In this document: positions 1-15,149 of the stretch, one piece after another
How positions within the stretch are numbered: position 1 is the first letter of the stretch
How the letters are laid out: every line of letters begins with the position of its first letter
NCBI GenBank assembly: GCA_021613335.1
Contig: JAJTWR010000005.1
Coordinates: 72,501 to 136,500, forward strand
Length of the DNA stretch: 64,000 nucleotides
From: Whitmania pigra
Lineage: Eukaryota > Annelida > Clitellata > Hirudinida > Haemopidae
Direction: 5' to 3'
Notes under the pieces: generated by a model
What the model saw: only the letters and a program-made list of their open reading frames with translations
The model's database searches: none
Told to the model about the DNA's origin: nothing
Program-made: the position numbers and the translations under genes

Positions 1-45
1 CGCTTGAACGATCGAACAAATGAGGGAACGAATGGATGACTGATA

Positions 46-1090
46 AATGGATGGATGGATGGATGGATGGATGGATGGATGGATGGATGGATGGAGGATG
101 GATGGATGATGGATGGATGGATGATGGATGATGGATGGATGGATGGATGATGGATGGATGGATGGATGGTGGATGGATGGATGATGGATGGATGGATGGA
201 TGGATGGATGGATGATGGATGGATGGATGGATGGATGGATGGATGGATGGATGGATGGATGGATGGATGGATGGATGGATGGATGGATGGATGGATGGAT
301 GATGGATGGATGGATGGATGGATGGATGGATGGATGGATGGATGGATGGATGGATGGATGGATGGATGGATGGATGGATGGATGATGGATGGATGGATGA
401 TGGATGATGGATGGATGGATGGATGATGGATGGATGGATGGCTGGATGGATGGATGGATGGATGGATGATGGATGGATGGATGGCTGGATGGATGGATGG
501 ATGGCGGATGGATGGATGGATGGATGGATGGATGGATGGCTGGATGGATGGATGGATGGCTGGATGGCTGGATGGATGGATGGATGGATGTGGATGGATG
601 GATGGATGGATGGATGGATGGATGGATGGATGGATGGATTGGATGGATGGATGGCTGGATGGATGGATGGATGGATGGATGGATGCTGGATGGATGGATG
701 GATGGATGGATGGATGCTGGATGGATGGATGGATGGATGGATGGATTGGATGGATGGATGGATGGATGGATGGATGGATGGATGGATGGATTGGATGGAT
801 GGATGGATGGATGGATGGATGGATGGATGATGGATGGATGGATGGATGGATGGATTGATGGATGGATGGATGGATGGATGGATGGATGGATGGATGGATG
901 GATGGATGGATGGATGCTGGATGGATGGATGGATGGATTGGATGGATGGATGGATGGATGGATGGATGGATGGATGGATGGATGGATGGATGGATGGATG
1001 GATGGATGGATGGATGGACGGATAGATGGATGGATGGATGGATGGATGGATGGACGTACGGACGGACGGGCTGACGGATAGATGGATGGA
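46..1090. repeat. (GGAT)n tetranucleotide array
   Basis: About 1 kb of ATGG/GGAT tetranucleotide with sporadic single-base insertions and deletions that keep shifting phase (GATGATGG, GGCTGG, GATTGG interruptions). All frames are open for long stretches and encode WMDG repeats, so the reading frames here are not genes. The right edge decays into GGACGGAC units near 1050-1085. Confidence 0.97.
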
Positions 1091-1139
1091 TAACAAGTAA
1101 AGGCAGGAGAGAAATAAAGTTTACTTTTTGAGTTGAAAA

Positions 1140-1225
1140 TAATTAATTGATTGATTGAACAAATTAATGAATGAATGATTGATTGGTTGGTTTATTGATT
1201 CATTGACTGATTGATTGATTCTAAA
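1140..1225. repeat. degenerate ATTG/TTGA repeat
   Basis: A short run of TTGATTGATTGA-like units with drifted copies (AATGAATG, TTGGTTGG). It follows the GGAT block after about 50 bp of unique sequence and looks like an older decayed tetranucleotide array. Confidence 0.6.
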
Positions 1226-1689
1226 GTTGGAAGTATCATAGCTCGTTCTCAAAAATTGGGAGGATGGATTGATGAGATGGATGAGGGGCTAAATGAATGA
1301 GTTCAAAGGAATGATGGATGACTGGATTGCTTGAGCGCCAAAATAGGTTAGCCTTACTTATTCTGTTATATTTACGTTTATTAATTTGTTTTTTCTGTTA
1401 TATCGTGCAGCGTTCCATATTTTTATTCTGTTATAAAAAATGAAACATCTTTGAATTTTTTATTTGAATACAAATAATATCTCTTGTTATTTTTTAAAAT
1501 TTATTTTATCATTATCATCATCATCACCATCACAATCATCGTCGTCGTGGTCGCTGACGGCAACAATAATCCATTTGACAAAGCAAATAAAGTCACGATA
1601 ACTATAAGACAAATAAATGTATGTAAACAGGAATCATATTTCAACAATATTACTTACATAACAAATATATGAACATTAATAATAACAGT
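1226..1689. other. AT-rich intergenic, no gene seen
   Basis: Unique AT-rich sequence with a small (ATC)n patch at 1505-1550. Reading frames here are short and show no recognisable domain. Confidence 0.5.
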
Positions 1690-2035
<346 letters not shown>

Positions 2036-2039
2036 CAAC

Positions 2040-2555
2040 CATATAAAAATCGAAATTTAAAAATTAAGAAAACCATCCTAATCTCCCTCACATTATGGGG
2101 ACATCAATTGTCTCTTATGAGGGCTTGAACTCGAACCCACTCGGTCAAGTCAGGCAACGGTGGCCCATAAAAATGAATGCACAATTAGGACTTATTGATG
2201 TTTATTTCAATGCTACGACTTAAGGGATGCTTTGTTATCGTTAGCAGCTTAATTAAATTTCGAATTAATTCATTGTTATTAACGAATTAATTAAATTAAG
2301 AATTGATCCATTATTGTTAGCAATTTAATTAATTTTAGAATGAATATATTATTGGATTATTTTACTAACAATTGAATTAAATTGAAAATTTTAAATTCTT
2401 TGTTACTTTAATTTAAATAAATTTTAAATCACCTGTATTGCGTAGTATTTTTGAGTAATTTTTTAAATCGATAATATTTTATAGCAATCAATAATATTGT
2501 GGCTTTTAATAATTTATTACCGTTTTTCACTAACATTACATTTATTATATTAGTA
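2040..2555. other. intergenic, no gene seen
   Basis: Mostly AT-rich unique sequence. A short stretch on the minus strand (about 2110-2165) contains a GGTTCGAGTTC-like box B, but no cloverleaf or box A at the correct spacing could be found, so no tRNA is called. Confidence 0.4.
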
Positions 2556-2559
2556 ATTG

Positions 2560-2852
<293 letters not shown>

Positions 2853-3149
2853 TATTTTTACCATTACGACCAAGGACATCGATTCCAACAGCGACATTAT
2901 CGTCATCTTAGTGCCATGGGATACACCAATTGAAACAGAGACAGGAAGTGTGCCATATTGTCGTGAACGTGGCTACGATGAGATATGAAACATGGCCCTG
3001 TTATTGCACCTTGGTCGCCCGTACATCCTTCCGTTCTTGAATTATTCAAATCACTCCCACCTTGTCTTCACCACTTTTTCAGCTCATTCCTCCATCTGAA
3101 GTTCTTTCAATCTTTCCATTTATCCTTTGTTCACTCTTTTACTCCTCCA

Positions 3150-3450
3150 TGCCTTTATCAATTCACCCATCCATCCATCCATCCACCCATCCATCCACCC
3201 ATCCATCAGTCCATCCGTCCGTCCATTTTCCTTTTAACGAATCATTCTTTATTTCTTTTCTGTTTTCTTTTGTACTTGCTTTTCATCCAACCATCTATTC
3301 GCACATCCGTTCATTTATCTATCCATCAAGCCATCCATCCATACATCCGACCGTCCGTCCGTCCATCCATCCATCCATCCGTCCGTCCATTCATCCGTCC
3401 ATCCATCCGCCCATTCATCCATCCATCCTTCATTCATTCATTTCTCTTCT
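3150..3450. repeat. (ATCC)n degenerate array
   Basis: CCATCCATCC units interspersed with CCGTCCGT and CATTCATT variants. It is the same tetranucleotide family as the array at 46-1090 but on the opposite strand. The Ser/His/Pro/Ile-rich reading frames across it are repeat translations. Confidence 0.9.
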
Positions 3451-3599
3451 ATCCTTCGTTCATCCTTCTCACTCCAAGGTGTTCAAGCAGGAATTTATTG
3501 TTCGCAACGAATCAGTCTTGTGAGGCGAGACCCGACAAAAGTAACTTAATTTCTCGACCAGCCCCAAGACTTAGTTGATTGTGCGCATTTGCCTGTCTT

Positions 3600-3680
3600 T
3601 GTATGTGTGTGTCTGTGAGTGCATGTGTTTTTGTGTGTGTGTGTGTGTGTGTGTGAGTTTGTATATGTGTCTGAGTGTGA
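3600..3680. repeat. (GT)n microsatellite
   Basis: TG dinucleotide run with a pure core of about 20 bp near 3632-3652 and interrupted flanks. Confidence 0.85.
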
Positions 3681-3689
3681 TGGAAAACT

Positions 3690-6060
3690 GTTGAGGTTGA
3701 CTACGAAATTTTTTTTTTGCAATTTTTTATTTCTCCATTGAAATGAATAGATTGATGGATGGACTTACGACTGAATAAACAGATTAGTAAAAAAAGATCA
3801 ATAAGAATTAAAAAAAAATCGATCTTATTTGATTTTTCAGAATTAAATTTTTTCCCGTATTTATTTAATCTCTTGAATCCAAAACAAGTCCCGAGGCGCC
3901 AACCCACCTGGAATTGAACAGGTGCGAACCTTGCCGATTTAATTAGCGCCAAGTGCGTCTGGTGTTCTTGCTCGGCGCTCTTGAACTCAAGAACTTGAAC
4001 TCAATTCATGGCGCATTTTTACTTCTCCCTAATAAGGTTAGCCTTACTCCGGTGCTTCTCTTGGTTTTGTAGCTTCGAGTTGAAGAGATACGCTTGCATA
4101 ACAAAATACATCCAGGTGTAATTAATTCAATCAGTCTTTATTTAAATTAGTATTTTTTTGTTAAACTTTTAATAATAAAAGTCTAAAATTCAATTTGTAA
4201 GATTAAAATTATTTTATTAAACATAATGTGAGAAATTACAGTAAACCAGTGAAATACAAATTTTAAATTTTAATTATTTTTATTTATTGATCATTGAAGA
4301 TGGGAAATTGAAAAATAACAGAAGACGGAAACAATTCCATTTGTCCATGAAAATAATTTTCACCTTTTTTTAACCTTTGTCTATTTGAACGTGCAAATGT
4401 TTTTTAAAACTATTTTTGTAACAATTCTAAGAAAATTTTAAATTTGTTTACAACAGCTTTTCATTACACATTGGCATCATTGGCAACGTGAGACATTCAC
4501 AACCTTCAGTTGATAAATCCAAAAGCATCCATTTCCAAATCCAAAAAAGGGTCCAGTTTACATATTTTAACAACAAAAAAGTACAAAACACATTTTATTT
4601 AATTAAAAAGCAACAAATTCAAAAAACTCAAACCCAATCCTACTTCGTCAGTTTGAAAACAAAATCAATTGCACATTTCTTTAAATCTTAAAATATATTA
4701 TATCGCATATTATCAAATAATTCAGAGCATATTTCTGAAAATCCAATTTAGTGTATTTATTAATAAATTAATGTTAAATCACGCAATACGAATATTTTAT
4801 TGTATTTATTGTATTATCAACCATATATTTACAGATATGCTTTGATGATACATTTTAAGCTATTATAATATATTAATTCAAATATTCATATAAAATTTTT
4901 TATGTTTATAATATCAATAAGTCCGACAATTTTTGGTCAATTTTGATTTTTTGCTATCAAATTACAAAATTATTTGAGATCTTCTTAAAAAAGATTTTTA
5001 CTTAAAATTATCTCCAGTACATTTTTAGGGTACACTTCGTCATCCGTTAATATTTCTTTAAAAAGTAACTCCAGAATTTAATTAAATATAATCAAATCGT
5101 TAACGTAATAAATTGTCAAGATTTTAGATTTAATTAAAATTAACAATTTAAACATGAAAAAGTTTCATTTTAAGGTTCTACATTGCGATTTGAATTTTTT
5201 AACAGTTTCCGAGAGAATAATGGCAGTTAAATTAAGCCTGAAAAGGTAGCGTTAGCAGAGGAGAGGGCTTAAAATATCCTTGAAAGATTCTTCATTCCTT
5301 CAGTTGTTCATTCAATTTTTCACTCATTCATTCATTAATTCAAAAATTAATTAATTAATCGATTCAATAGTTAATTAAGTAACTAATTTTTTAATTAATT
5401 AATTCAATATGTCCTAATTATTTTCTTCATTCATTTATTCGTCCGTTCACCCAGGTGAATCCATTCACCCATCCATCCATCTATTCATTAATTCATTCAT
5501 CCACTCGTTCATACATATTCATTCTTCAGCCATGCATTCATATCTGTTGCCATCTCAATGACAAGTGAATCTAGTATGTTCCCTTGAATAATTAAGGTTA
5601 TATTATTATTATTATTATTAATATTAATTATATAATAATATTAATATATATTAATATATATTTTTATTATCTTATATTCTCTTTAATTATTAAGAACTTC
5701 CTCTCACACGAAAACTCAATCAATCATCTCAGTTCACAATTTCAACAGGATTCATTCCAGCCAATCACACCGACCGGACAACTGTGGCTTCCATTGTTGC
5801 CATGACAATAACAACAGCATTTACAACATAGAACAACAACAACAATAACATCTATTGTAACAACAACAGTATCCGTTTTAGCAGCAAAAGCATCAATGAA
5901 TGGACAGGAATCTTCTTTAAAGTTACCAACTCAGATAAAGGTAAATGTAACAAGGAAGATATTTTAGAGATATCAATAATATTTACAAATTCATATAATA
6001 ATAAAAAATAATAAATTAGTTTAAAATACTTTTCCCTTTTATAATATACAATACTTTAAA
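3690..6060. other. long AT-rich gene-free stretch
   Basis: No supported gene. A minus-strand frame at 3701-3952 has no recognisable domain. A GC-richer island at 3890-4080 includes a GTTCAATTCC motif on the minus strand that resembles a pol III box B, possibly an old tRNA-derived SINE, but no full structure is visible. 5300-5550 has degenerate CATT/ATCC units, 5600-5670 is (ATT/TA)-rich and 5790-5890 is CAA-rich. Confidence 0.5.
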
Positions 6061-6084
6061 TATTACCACTACTACTTTGTTATT

Positions 6085-6278
6085 AATATGACTATGATGA
6101 CGATGATGCTGATGCTGATGATAATAATGATGATGATGTCATTTTTCAAGAGTGACTATAAACATCTTCTCCAGGTTTTTCAGGAGGAAACGGATCAATG
6201 CCTGGAATTGAAATCTGGAGACCTAATATAAACGAGTTGATTGAGTCTCATGTCCTACCCATGGTGATGACGATGATA

Positions 6279-6315
<37 letters not shown>

Positions 6316-6350
6316 CGATGACAATGATGACAATGACGATGATGATACAG
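6085..6350. repeat. (GAT)n patches
   Basis: Two GATGATGAT patches (about 6092-6140 and 6262-6350) separated by unique sequence. They precede the large ATC array downstream and have the same trinucleotide on the opposite strand. Confidence 0.85.
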
Positions 6351-6436
6351 GCTGCAAGTGATAAGGTATGAACATTTCAAACTATAGCAACATCCAATAT
6401 CTGCTTCACCTGAATATCAACTTGAGTGAACACACT

Positions 6437-7555
<1,119 letters not shown>

Positions 7556-7647
7556 CTCCAGCACAATTGGACGTCTATTCCAGATGTGGCCCTCGTAAAA
7601 AGTAGTCGATCAAGTCTCATATAAATGGTTATGAAGGTGGTGTTTTA

Positions 7648-7648
7648 T

Positions 7649-7715
<67 letters not shown>

Positions 7716-7770
7716 ATGATGATGATGATGATGGTGATGATGATGGTGATAATCGTGATGCTATGGTTTT
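7648..7770. repeat. (GAT)n array
   Basis: GATGATGAT units on the plus strand, about 90 bp downstream of the opposite-strand (ATC)n array. The pair forms a loose inverted arrangement with about 90 bp of unique spacer. Confidence 0.9.
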
Positions 7771-7839
7771 GATGACGATGTTTGCCTTGACGTGGTAAGT
7801 GATGACCATTTGGTCTCTCATCCTTCGACCGTCCATCCA

Positions 7840-8580
7840 TCTTGATTCCTTCCTCATCTTCTTCTGATCAGGATTTATTTTTGGCTCCCCTCATCTTGAC
7901 TTTGTTTTTATTTTTCACGAATTCGTGTGAATTTAATTATTTTCTGATTTTGTTTCGTCGTTGGTTTATTTATTTTAATTTTAATTATTACGATAATTGT
8001 AAGTTGATATTTCATGAGAGTAATTAAATCATAATTAAGTGTTACGATGTCTTTAAATTAATTAATTAAATTAATATTTTTTTAAAATATAATAATGTGT
8101 CGAAGCATGAAAGAAGAATGTAGCGTTTACTCGCCTTTCTAATTATTTGTTAAATTATTGAATTTTCATAATAAATAACTATTTTATTTTTCATTCTCTT
8201 GGCATTAAGTTCATTAATTAATCGCAATAAAATATTATCATAATAATGAAACATTGAACATGAACTAAAATATTAATAATAATAATAATAACATTAATAA
8301 TAACAATAACCATAGCAATAATAACAATGAAGAATTAGACATCAAATAAGATAACAAGGGCCATAAATCTTTGGCGCGAAAACGTGAAAACGTCTGCAAA
8401 CATCGATGGACATCGACGTGGAAGGCCTTCTTTTGTTTACAATGTTCTCGCTTAAATATCGCCCAGAAGTACAAAGAATCAAAATTACGATGTCGTTCAA
8501 TTAGCAAGGTGGATGAGATTTAAAATTAAGTCGAGATAACCGATGTAATGTGGCGAATTTGAACCTCTTTTGTGCTCGAG
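7840..8580. other. AT-rich intergenic, no gene seen
   Basis: Unique sequence with a small (AAT)n patch near 8270-8330. Short reading frames on both strands show no domain. Confidence 0.4.
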
Positions 8581-8586
8581 ATATTA

Positions 8587-9675
8587 CCCTGTTTCCCCGA
8601 AAATAAGCCCTGGCATGATTTTTCAAGGCGCTGGTAACATAAACCCTATTCCGAAAGTAAGCAATAATTAAGATCTCCATCCGGTATTTAAAGTAGTACC
8701 TTAGTTGGTCTGTCGGAACAGTCAATAACATGTTGAAGTTAATAGTAAAATATTAGTGAAACATTGATATAATAAAGTACTGACAGTGAAAATTATGATT
8801 TCTGTAAGTATTTGTATGTAAAATATTTGCGGGTAAGCAGATACTGTAAACAGACAACCAGTTCTAGAACCCAGTTGCAACGGGTTATGTTTATGAATCT
8901 TCTTAATTCAGTGCGCTGTATGTGTGACAAATTTACCATTATTTGTTATTTCGACAAGAAGAGTTCAAAGAGAAAAAGTTACTCCGTCGTCTGCAAAAAA
9001 GTAATCGTGGAACACTCATATGATAAGGATGTTACAGCTTTCTGTAAAGAAAAGAAATTGAATATCCGAATGATCCTTAGAGTGTGATGATCTCAGTTTT
9101 CAGAAAATGCTAAGACGAGTGTGAATCAGAAACTTTGTGAAGCCTAATCTGTGAGATGTCACGAGTTGTGTTAAGAAATCAGTGCATAAAATCACTGAAA
9201 AGGCACAACTGTTACCAATGCGATGAGGGACAAAAATACTCACTCAAGGAGTTTTCTCGCTGCTAAATATGAGAGTTAGAGGTTCTGCAGGAAATGGATT
9301 CGAAAGCAATTAAGACGGGAAATCAGAATTTTGAGTTTTATAATGGAAAATTTGATGTGACTGTATTCGATTAATTAAAAAAAAAATCTAAAATTGAAGG
9401 GTTAGTTATAGAAATTCTTGCGAACGGCTAGGATTTGAAAGTAACGGAGTCGCACCAAAGCTTTTTGCAACATTCTTGTAAAATATTACTTTTATTAAGA
9501 AAAGGATTAGAACCATGCTCCTTGTAGCTTAATAAATTAATAAATGTATGAAAAAATGTGCAACAAAAAAGGTTGGTTGTTTCCGACTGTGAAAATATAA
9601 GACAACCCAGAAAATAAGCCATAGCGGAACAACAATTAATGTAAGACACTGTCTTATTTTTTTGGGGAAAACACG
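8587..9675 (+). mobile_element. decayed pogo/Tigger-like DNA transposon
   Basis: Left end reads CCCTGTTTCCCCGAAAATAAG (8587-8607). The right end (9653-9675) is its imperfect inverted repeat, beginning CGTGTTTTCCCC on the minus strand; both ends repeat ATAAG-type sub-motifs inward. Inside, a plus-strand frame (about 8947-9087) begins KRKSYSVVCKKVIVEH and resembles the N-terminal helix-turn-helix of pogo/CENP-B-type transposases. The frame then ends in stops and no DDE domain is readable, so the element is dead. ATAAG-rich ends of this kind are, to my recollection, widespread in animal genomes. The superfamily is inferred from one short HTH-like stretch. Confidence 0.6.
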
Positions 9676-9764
9676 ATAGATTTCGGCAACATAAAAGCAT
9701 CAACTTAACCGATGAGAAAATGATAAGATTTATAAGGAATTTGGCGGTTCCACGTCAAAAGCGT

Positions 9765-9866
9765 CGACTTAATAGACTTAATAGTTATAATAACTTAATA
9801 ATTATAATAACTTAATAATTATAATATCTTAATAATTATAATAACTTAATAATTATAATAACTCAA
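9765..9866. repeat. 17-18 bp AT-rich tandem repeat
   Basis: About five copies of a unit like CTTAATAATTATAATAA. It directly precedes 9870-9925, which reads like a pogo-type terminal sequence (AACCGAGGTCGAGATAAG ... GGGTTCCACCGTA), possibly a MITE end. Confidence 0.75.
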
Positions 9867-10194
9867 TAGTTGGCTAGTTAACCGAGGTCGAGATAAGTGG
9901 GTTCCACCGTAATCTTATCGGATTATAAATTAAATATTGAATTATTTTAAACAAAAATTTAACCCACACTAGAAAATAATCTCCTGGATTATCGAATAAT
10001 AAAACATTTACGCAAGACCAAGGCTGCTGAGAGAGGGAAAGTGCAAAAGGGGGCAATTTGTATTTTTTGGCCCAGGTTTTAAAACTTTTTTTGTGGTTTT
10101 CCATAACCAAATTGACATAACATAGGGACCCGAAATTTCATAACAGATGAATTTAGTTAACTTAAATAACTTTACAATTAACTAAATTCTAACT

Positions 10195-10415
10195 AACAAC
10201 TAATTAACAACTAACTAGTTCCTAACTGTCAACTGATTAACAACTAGCTAGGTCCTAACCGTCAACTAATTAACAAATAACTAGGTCCTAATTGTCAACT
10301 AATTAACAACTACCTAGGTCTTAACCGTCAACTAATTAACAACTAGCTAGGTCCTAACCGTAAACTAATTAACAACTAACTAGTTCCTAACTGTCAACTA
10401 ATTAACAAGTAACAA
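10195..10415. repeat. 33-bp minisatellite, about 6.5 copies
   Basis: Unit approximates AACTAGCTAGGTCCTAACC plus GTCAACTAATTAAC. Successive copies differ at one to four positions (TAGTTCC, TAGGTCTT, CCGTAAAC). Copies are contiguous with no spacers, so this is a minisatellite and not a CRISPR array. Confidence 0.9.
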
Positions 10416-10429
10416 AAAACGCTTTAACG

Positions 10430-11600
10430 ATTTTCTTCTCCATAAAAAATGGGAAAATATTCGATGAAAAATCATTGCGGAGTGGAGATGTTCGTGGATT
10501 GATGACGTCACATTAATGCCAAGATCTGCTTCCGGTGTCGTTATTGGCAACCAATCAGATTGTATTTCAGACGTGGATCCACGAAATATGAGAATATAAG
10601 GTCGTTCTGTTTTGAGGAATAAATACTTATAATTATGACATTTTATTATGCTTGCAATTGTAATTGCGCCTTTTTTTTTTAAATTAATAATGGCATTGTT
10701 TATGTTGAATTATATTTTATAATTACAAAGAATTTTTTTTGAATTCTTTTCCACCATCATCATCATCATCATCGTCATCATCATCATCATCATCATCGTC
10801 ATCATCATCATCATCCATATCATCGTCGTCATCAGACATTAATTAACACCGCCTTTTCTTTTGAAGTACGTGTCCTTAACACGAAATGAGATTTGAAGAA
10901 ATAGAAAGTAATGCACTCAAACAATTCACAGCATCATGCATTTCACCTGCTCACTTTTTTCTTCATGCAACATTCACTTTCCTCAATTCACCTGTGAAAA
11001 GTTAAATGTTGTGAATGTAGTTGTGATTAGTGAACCAAATTATATTCGGAAATTTTAATGTCTCACGAAAATTAAGTGAAAGAACTGGAATTATTTATAT
11101 TTTTATTTTAATAGATTTACAAAAAAATTGTAAGAAATACAAAAATTTAAAATGTTATAAAAGTCGTTCCAATTAATATTTTTTTTTTAATATTTTTATT
11201 CCGACAAAAAACTTTGGAAATGGTTGATACAATTGAAATGAAAAACAGCAAGTTATTTATTCATAAATTCAGCTTCAAAAATAGAACTATTTCAAACGTA
11301 AAACAATTTCCTTTTCAAAATATTTTTTCATAAATCCAGAAATTCAAAAATATTTTTGGAATCATCATCATAATCATACCTTTGTTGTTCCAACTTTATG
11401 GAAATTAATTTGTTTTTTTTGTTTTTTTGTGCAAAATCAACATTAAAGAATTTTAAACACGAATTTATTTGTAATCCTTGAATTTCAAGTTTACAAACAT
11501 TCCTACACTTGTCTGTTTTCCTCATCGATCAAATAATTTTTTTTTAACAGAAATAAATTATTAGATTGTCTATTCTTTTTTACTGCTGTTTTTTAAAAAA
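10430..11600. other. intergenic with one (ATC)n patch
   Basis: Unique AT-rich sequence with an (ATC)n patch at 10753-10832. Frames at 11328-11525 and elsewhere have no recognisable domain. Confidence 0.4.
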
Positions 11601-11629
11601 TTAGACAAATATTGACCTTTCAATCACCA

Positions 11630-11800
11630 ATGTCGTCGTCATCGTTATCATCATTTTCACAATCATCATCAACATCACAATATTCATCATCAGCATCGCC
11701 ATCATCATCGTTACCACTCTCGTCACCATCATCATCACCATCTTATCATCGCCATCATAATCATCATCATAATAACCGTCATAACAACTCACCATCATCA
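11630..11800. repeat. imperfect (ATC)n array
   Basis: ATC with frequent CAC, CGT and CAA variants, more degenerate than the neighbouring GAT block at 11923-12205. The two form an inverted ATC/GAT pair around about 120 bp of unique sequence. Confidence 0.85.
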
Positions 11801-11922
11801 GAGATTATTTCTAGAATTTGCTCATAATCACATGACCATCTCGACGGACCAATCAGAGCTTTATTTGTCCGCTGAAATTTAATAGACCAGCTCAAATCAC
11901 TGACTGAACAGGCGATGTTAGT

Positions 11923-12205
<283 letters not shown>

Positions 12206-12274
12206 ATGAATATGGGTCTGTTGAAAAGAGTCACTGAGATTAAATGTAATCATTTTAACCTCGAAGAAATTAAG
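12206..12274 (-). repeat. dispersed 69-bp unit, copy B
   Basis: Inverted copy of 6604-6672, 65 of 69 positions identical. On its own strand it leads into (ATC)n exactly as copy A does. Confidence 0.85.
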
Positions 12275-13040
12275 CTCAACAGGTCCATTTAATCGGGTCA
12301 TTTTTTAAAATTATGCTAAAAAATCGTTTGATCAACTTTAATTTCATAAAATGGTGTTTACCAGATGTTTTGGTCAAACACTGATAGTTATTAACGTAAT
12401 AACTAATTAAATTTACCAATTTCTTAATCTTTCATCCCTCCAATGATCCATCCATCCATCCATAGTCATATTATCAATTTGGTGCTCACAAATTTCCTGC
12501 ACACCTCTTTATATCTTATTTTTTGAGAGGTTGTCACGTGATCAAGTTGAAAGATGACTCAGATCGCATCGATAGGAAGAATTCTGTTTTTTTATTTTCC
12601 AATCTTTCATTCCTTTATTCTCCGCTCAGTTCTTCCGAATTAACTTTTGTTCATTCATTTATCTGTCCATCCATCCATCTATGTTTATCTTTATTTATTT
12701 ATTTATTTGATTATAGTCCGTTGCATAACATCTATGTTTATCCATCCATCTATATATATCCATCTGTCTATCCACCCATTCAGTCAACCACCCTATCGTT
12801 CGTACATCATTTAGCTTTTCCCACTTAGCTGTATTGGCCATTATTCATTAATTATGTTAATTAGGCAGCACTTTCCACTTTTGTCCAATTTGTTCCTCGC
12901 AGACTCTTGTCATTAGTATGCAAATTTATGCAAACTTGGGTCTTCCAAATTTGTTTTCTGATGTTGGAATTTATTCGGCACTTTTTCACCTTTACTTTTA
13001 AAAGAAACAATTTCTCCTGGAAATAAATGCTTTTAACGGA
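12275..13040. other. intergenic, no gene seen
   Basis: Unique sequence with ATCC-type decayed repeats at 12660-12780. No domain-bearing reading frame was found. Confidence 0.4.
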
Positions 13041-13054
13041 GTCCTGGGCTTCTG

Positions 13055-13062
13055 TGATGACA

Positions 13063-13096
<34 letters not shown>

Positions 13097-13125
13097 CGAC
13101 GACGATGATGATGACGATGAAGATG
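13055..13125. repeat. (GAT)n microsatellite
   Basis: ATG/GAC trinucleotide run of about 70 bp. Confidence 0.85.
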
Positions 13126-13360
13126 AAGGCGATATAACTAACTTGAAATAATATTACTAACATGAACTAATATTATTAACTTATATGAAATAAATGACGA
13201 CGACGTTGAAAAAATTGGGTTTTCAAGTTTCATTAAGATTTTCATTAGAAAGAAAATAAGAAATATCTAACTAAGCATAAGTTCCTACCTGACCAATATT
13301 TCTCTTTCATTAAGCCTAAAAAACCAGCGCCTCTGACACAATGCACGTGGCGCTTTATAA

Positions 13361-13845
<485 letters not shown>

Positions 13846-13923
13846 TAAGATGTAACCACATCAGCCAAGTGAACCTTAACGGACCGACCGTCCGTCCTCA
13901 CCCCCGACCTCCACACCTGACTT

Positions 13924-13943
13924 CCCCCCCCCCCCCCCCCCCT
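13924..13943. repeat. poly-C tract
   Basis: An uninterrupted run of about 18-20 C, exceptional in a genome this AT-rich. It follows a short C-rich segment. Confidence 0.85.
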
Positions 13944-14185
13944 TATTTGCCTGTGAATGTTTTCCAGTTGGAGTCTTGGAAACGTCTTAGGTATTTAGAG
14001 ATGGAGATGTTTATGAAGGTCCCAGCAACACCTCATGTTACCGAATGCGTTCATATTTGCGCCTATTTCCGTCTGCAGTGTTTCGTCCGTCGAGTTGTTT
14101 ATGCGCCAACATGCTTTGCTGCGCTAGCCTGGTTTATTGTTCGTTGGGTTTTTGTGTCGAGTTTATGCAGTACTGTTTTTATTAA

Positions 14186-14214
14186 CGTTGTTGTTGTTGT
14201 TGTTGTTGTTGTTG

Positions 14215-14245
<31 letters not shown>

Positions 14246-14252
14246 GCTGTTG
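14186..14252. repeat. (GTT)n microsatellite
   Basis: About 22 GTT units with one slip near 14215. It is the reverse-strand equivalent of the CAA repeats at 19890, 28155 and 37276. Confidence 0.9.
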
Positions 14253-14259
14253 TAGTTAT

Positions 14260-15140
14260 CACTAATTTATGTATTTATAAATTATTTATGGTAATTTGAT
14301 TTAAATAATTTATTATTATTATTAATAGCATTAAGATATCGGGACGAACGGTTAACTATAATAATATAATAATATAATAATAATAACTACAACGGATAAA
14401 AATAAACTTATAAAGTTTCACTTAATAATTGTTATGAGTACGACACCAGAAATTAATAGTCTTTAATAGGTATGAAATGTCTAAACAAATAAATAGATTA
14501 TAATAATATCAATAATAAATATATTATAATAATATCAAAGGTAGGGACCGACCTAATTTCGTTTTCGTTTTTGTCGCCGAATATTGACCTTTTGTCATTT
14601 ACGGCATCATTTCGTTTCCTGTCCCACTAGAAAAATTATTTATCGGTTTATTTTCCTAAAATTGTTTTTTGCAATTCAGTTTCTGTCTATTGAGTGAATA
14701 TTTTTTTTATATATACAGCATGGCTCGGCAAACTCAGGCCTAGTGTAAGAGTTACGTTATAAAATAGTAAAGCTCCAATAATCGCAATTAGCTTTGTGTC
14801 AGCGCACGAGGCTCGGGAATCACTATAAAAACATCGGCTCTTATCTCTCACCATATTATGAGTTTTCATAAATAGTTCTTAATTAATTTGTCTAAAACTA
14901 TAAATTTATTAAGTAAATTAAAACTATTCAAATTTATTTTTTTACATTAAATTACATACTTCATTGTACTAAACCACTTTAATTTTTTTTTTCGTTTTCG
15001 TTATTTTTACGGTTTAGACCTTCAATCTTTTTCAGTTTAAATTTTATTTTTCCTTTTCGATGTCAAGAATTTTTTGCTATTCTCTATTTGCTATTATTTT
15101 CGTTTTCTTTCCCATCCCAAAAATCATTTTCGGTCGGACT
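14260..15140. other. AT-rich intergenic, no gene seen
   Basis: Unique AT-rich sequence containing short ATAATAATAT patches at 14360 and 14500. No supported coding region. Confidence 0.4.
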
Positions 15141-15149
15141 CTAATCAAA

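Noticed and set aside
154..1081. Several open frames up to 202 codons with WMDG repeats
   Set aside because: They are translations of the (GGAT)n array in three phases; every frame is open because the tetranucleotide contains no stop in these registers.
2105..2170. Possible tRNA gene on the minus strand (box B-like GGTTCGAGTTC)
   Set aside because: No box A or acceptor-stem pairing at the right spacing could be found. The similar motif at 3890-3960 fails for the same reason.
2880..2985. Plus-strand VPWD peptide downstream of the (ATT)n array, considered as an SMG8 exon
   Set aside because: It is on the opposite strand, 24 kb away, and the SMG8 segment in question was found in its proper place at 29182-29078.
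10195..10415. Regular ~33-bp repeat considered as a CRISPR array
   Set aside because: Units are contiguous with no variable spacers, no cas genes are nearby and the DNA is eukaryotic; it is a minisatellite.
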